Shown piece by piece: positions 4,793-6,457 of a stretch of 6,457 nt of DNA. The stretch is from Bacillota bacterium. Lineage in GTDB: Bacteria > Bacillota > Sulfobacillia > JAJZYS01 > JAJYTV01. The position numbers were made by a program, and so were the translations under genes. Each line of letters starts with the position of its first letter. Within the stretch, counting starts at the first letter, position 1. The notes beneath the pieces were generated by a model that was given only the letters and a program-made list of their open reading frames with translations, was not told the DNA's origin and did no database searches. The DNA is taken from assembly GCA_021792885.1 (NCBI GenBank), contig JAJYTV010000110.1, positions 1 through 6,457 of the forward strand, read 5' to 3'.

Positions 4793-6457
4793 TTGCTAAA
4801 TCCCTTGGCCACTGTGTATGACGCCCTGCGCATGCTTTGGTTCGTGTCCGGCGCGATCGGTCTTGTCGAGCTTCTACGCTTTTTACAGCAACGGGTGCCT
4901 GCACTGCGTCACGCCTGGCCGCAAGGCCTCCTCTTCGGCGTCACCGCGGCCGTCGTGTTCGGCGTGCTGTTCGGGGCGCTGCATGTCGTGGACATCAAGG
5001 AGATCGCGCTGATCGTCCCGTTCCTGGGCATGCTTGCCGGCCCGGAAGGGGTGATCGTCGGGGGAGCGGTGCTCGCGCTGGCGGTGCCGCAGTTCGCGGT
5101 CGGCGCCCTGGCGACGGCGGCGCTCGCATGGCTGCTCCTTCGCATGCACCGCTCCCCGCTCTTCGCGCTCGCCGCCGCGTGGCTCTGGATCGGCCTGCAG
5201 GGACCGCTCTACAGTGTCCTGCATGGCCTCGTGCTGCACCCGGCGATCGACACGGGGGTCTCCGCCCTCGGCGCCATCGCACTCTACGCCTACGTCCACG
5301 AGGTCGACCGGCGGCATCGCGACCTCCTGGCGGCGGAACAGCGCTCCGCGACCGATCCCCTGACGGGTCTGCTCAGCCGCGGGGGCCTGGCCGACTGGTT
5401 CAAGTCTCACCCGAACCAGGATGGGGCCGTCGTGATGATCGACCTCGACGATTTCAAGCCGATCAATGAGCTCTATGGCCATGCGAGCGGCGACCTCGTG
5501 CTGCAGCAGGCGACGAAGCGGCTGCTCGCCTGCGTCCGCCCGACGGACGCACTCGCGCGCCTCGGCGGCGACGAGTTCCTGGCCGTGCTGCCCGGCGCCG
5601 ACGTGCATGCCTCGGTCGCAGCCGCGCAGCGCATGCTCGATCAACTGGACCACGAGGACCTTGAACTCGGGGGCGGTCTCTTGCGCCTGCGCGCGAGCTT
5701 CGGCATCGCCGTGGGCCAGTGCGCGCAGTGTCAGCCGCTCGCCGACGCCGCCCTCTTGCGCGCGAAGGCCGACGGCAAGGGCCGCATCGTCGTGCATGGC
5801 GAGACGTCGCCGCGCGATGACGAGGACGGCCAGCTGCTGCGCGTGACGAGCTTCGCCCGCGACCTCCTGTTCCAGTTGCCGCTCGGGGTGGTGGTCACGA
5901 GCAGAAGCCGCCGCATCGTCGCCGCCTCCCCGGCGTACGAGCGGCTCAGCGGCGTCAAGGAGCGCGCGATGCGCGGCCGCAAGCCGCGCCGCGTCATCGG
6001 GACCACGATCACGGACCGGGCGATCTACCCGGAAGTCGCACGCAGCCTCGACGGCGGCGGCAAGTGGGAAGGCGAGTTCGTGGACCGACGTCCGAACGGC
6101 GAGACGTGGTGGGCCGACTGGGCGATGGCTCCGGTGGATGTGCGGGGGCGGCGCCTCGGCTACCTCGGCGTCGTGCGCGATGCGACGGAGCGCCACCGCG
6201 AGCAGGCGGAGATGCTCGCGGAGGTGATCGGCATCCTCTCCGAGCGGGATGACCCGTCGATCCGAGACCACCTGCGGCGGGTGCGCAGGTACATGGAACT
6301 CCTCGCAACTTCGTGGCAGGAGGCGTTCGGGCGCGACACCCTTCCCCTCGATCCCGAGGAGTATGGCATCGCCGCGATGCTGCACGACGTCGGCAAGCTC
6401 TCGATCTCCGGTTCGATCCTGAAGAAGCCTGGCCCCTTGACGCCCGAGGAACGCGCG
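4793..6457 (+). CDS. Membrane-bound c-di-GMP protein: 5TM sensor - GGDEF - PAS - HD-GYP (3' partial)
   Basis: At least 555 residues, still open at the window end. Residues 8-168 hold five or six membrane helices; VVDIKEIALIVPFLGMLAGP (65-84) resembles the 5TMR-LYT sensor family. The GGDEF domain (about 184-335) begins at DPLTGLLSR, keeps IDLDDFKPINELYGH (216-230), an inhibitory RxxD site (R249-D252) and an intact GGDEF (258-262), so diguanylate cyclase activity is expected. A PAS domain with PAC-like end (about 358-467, closing in VVRDATERH) follows. An HD-GYP phosphodiesterase domain then starts with HLRRVRRY (H493) and HDVGK (531-535), followed by SILKKPGPLTPEE. The protein could thus both make and break c-di-GMP under membrane and PAS control. 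Its ligands are unknown. The TTG start follows from the ribosome binding site at 4775; ATG 4832 would trim 13 residues. No partner gene is visible in the window. Confidence 0.93.
   Translation, partial: MLNPLATVYDALRMLWFVSGAIGLVELLRFLQQRVPALRHAWPQGLLFGVTAAVVFGVLFGALHVVDIKEIALIVPFLGMLAGPEGVIVGGAVLALAVPQFAVGALATAALAWLLLRMHRSPLFALAAAWLWIGLQGPLYSVLHGLVLHPAIDTGVSALGAIALYAYVHEVDRRHRDLLAAEQRSATDPLTGLLSRGGLADWFKSHPNQDGAVVMIDLDDFKPINELYGHASGDLVLQQATKRLLACVRPTDALARLGGDEFLAVLPGADVHASVAAAQRMLDQLDHEDLELGGGLLRLRASFGIAVGQCAQCQPLADAALLRAKADGKGRIVVHGETSPRDDEDGQLLRVTSFARDLLFQLPLGVVVTSRSRRIVAASPAYERLSGVKERAMRGRKPRRVIGTTITDRAIYPEVARSLDGGGKWEGEFVDRRPNGETWWADWAMAPVDVRGRRLGYLGVVRDATERHREQAEMLAEVIGILSERDDPSIRDHLRRVRRYMELLATSWQEAFGRDTLPLDPEEYGIAAMLHDVGKLSISGSILKKPGPLTPEERA

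Noticed and set aside
4837..5469. 210-codon plus-strand frame at the start of the c-di-GMP gene.
   Set aside because: It is a different frame from the one carrying the membrane helices and GGDEF motif, has no hydrophobic pattern, and is Arg/Pro-rich shadow sequence.
4883..6385. 500-codon minus-strand open frame opposite the c-di-GMP gene.
   Set aside because: The plus strand in this interval encodes unmistakable GGDEF, PAS and HD-GYP motifs; the antisense product is low-complexity and Arg/His-rich.

Overview
The window is a stretch of GC-rich bacterial chromosome with four complete genes and two genes cut by the window ends. GTG and TTG starts, strong purine-rich ribosome binding sites (AAGGAGG, AGGAGGTGAT) and one clear sigma-70-type promoter fit a high-GC bacterium. 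A high-GC Bacillota lineage is my guess from the ribosome binding sites and the 5TMR-like GGDEF/HD-GYP protein, but the sequence does not settle the phylum. I see no tRNA, rRNA, CRISPR array, transposase or phage gene.

Layout. Positions 2-855 (+) are the end of a probable ABC ATPase gene, overlapping by 4 bases an ABC-2 type permease gene: an exporter operon whose start lies outside the window. A short gap (856-941) separates it from a convergent EamA/DMT-family transporter gene (1847-942, minus strand). The 234-base divergent region 1848-2081 carries a well-formed promoter for proB. proB (glutamate 5-kinase, 2082-3203) and proA (gamma-glutamyl phosphate reductase, 3184-4515) overlap by 20 bases and form a two-gene proline biosynthesis operon. 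After proA come two hairpins in tandem (4547-4616), the second a likely terminator. Then comes a roughly 180-base AT-rich stretch (72 G+C in 4621-4800, 40%) with inverted-repeat elements and a very strong ribosome binding site. From 4793 to the window end a large open frame encodes a membrane-anchored c-di-GMP protein: 5TM sensor-like domain, GGDEF, PAS and HD-GYP (cut off).

How the parts work together. ProB and ProA catalyse the first two steps from glutamate to proline; P5C reductase (proC) is not in the window. The two transporters have no recognisable substrate link to proline, though the EamA protein could export amino acids or metabolites. The last gene looks like an independent signalling unit with its own control region.

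Novelty. Most of the window is ordinary housekeeping and transport. The points most worth a second look are the domain order and shortened, Cys-bearing GGDEF tail of the c-di-GMP protein, and its AT-rich, repeat-bearing upstream region. I do not see convincing evidence of an undescribed multi-gene system.
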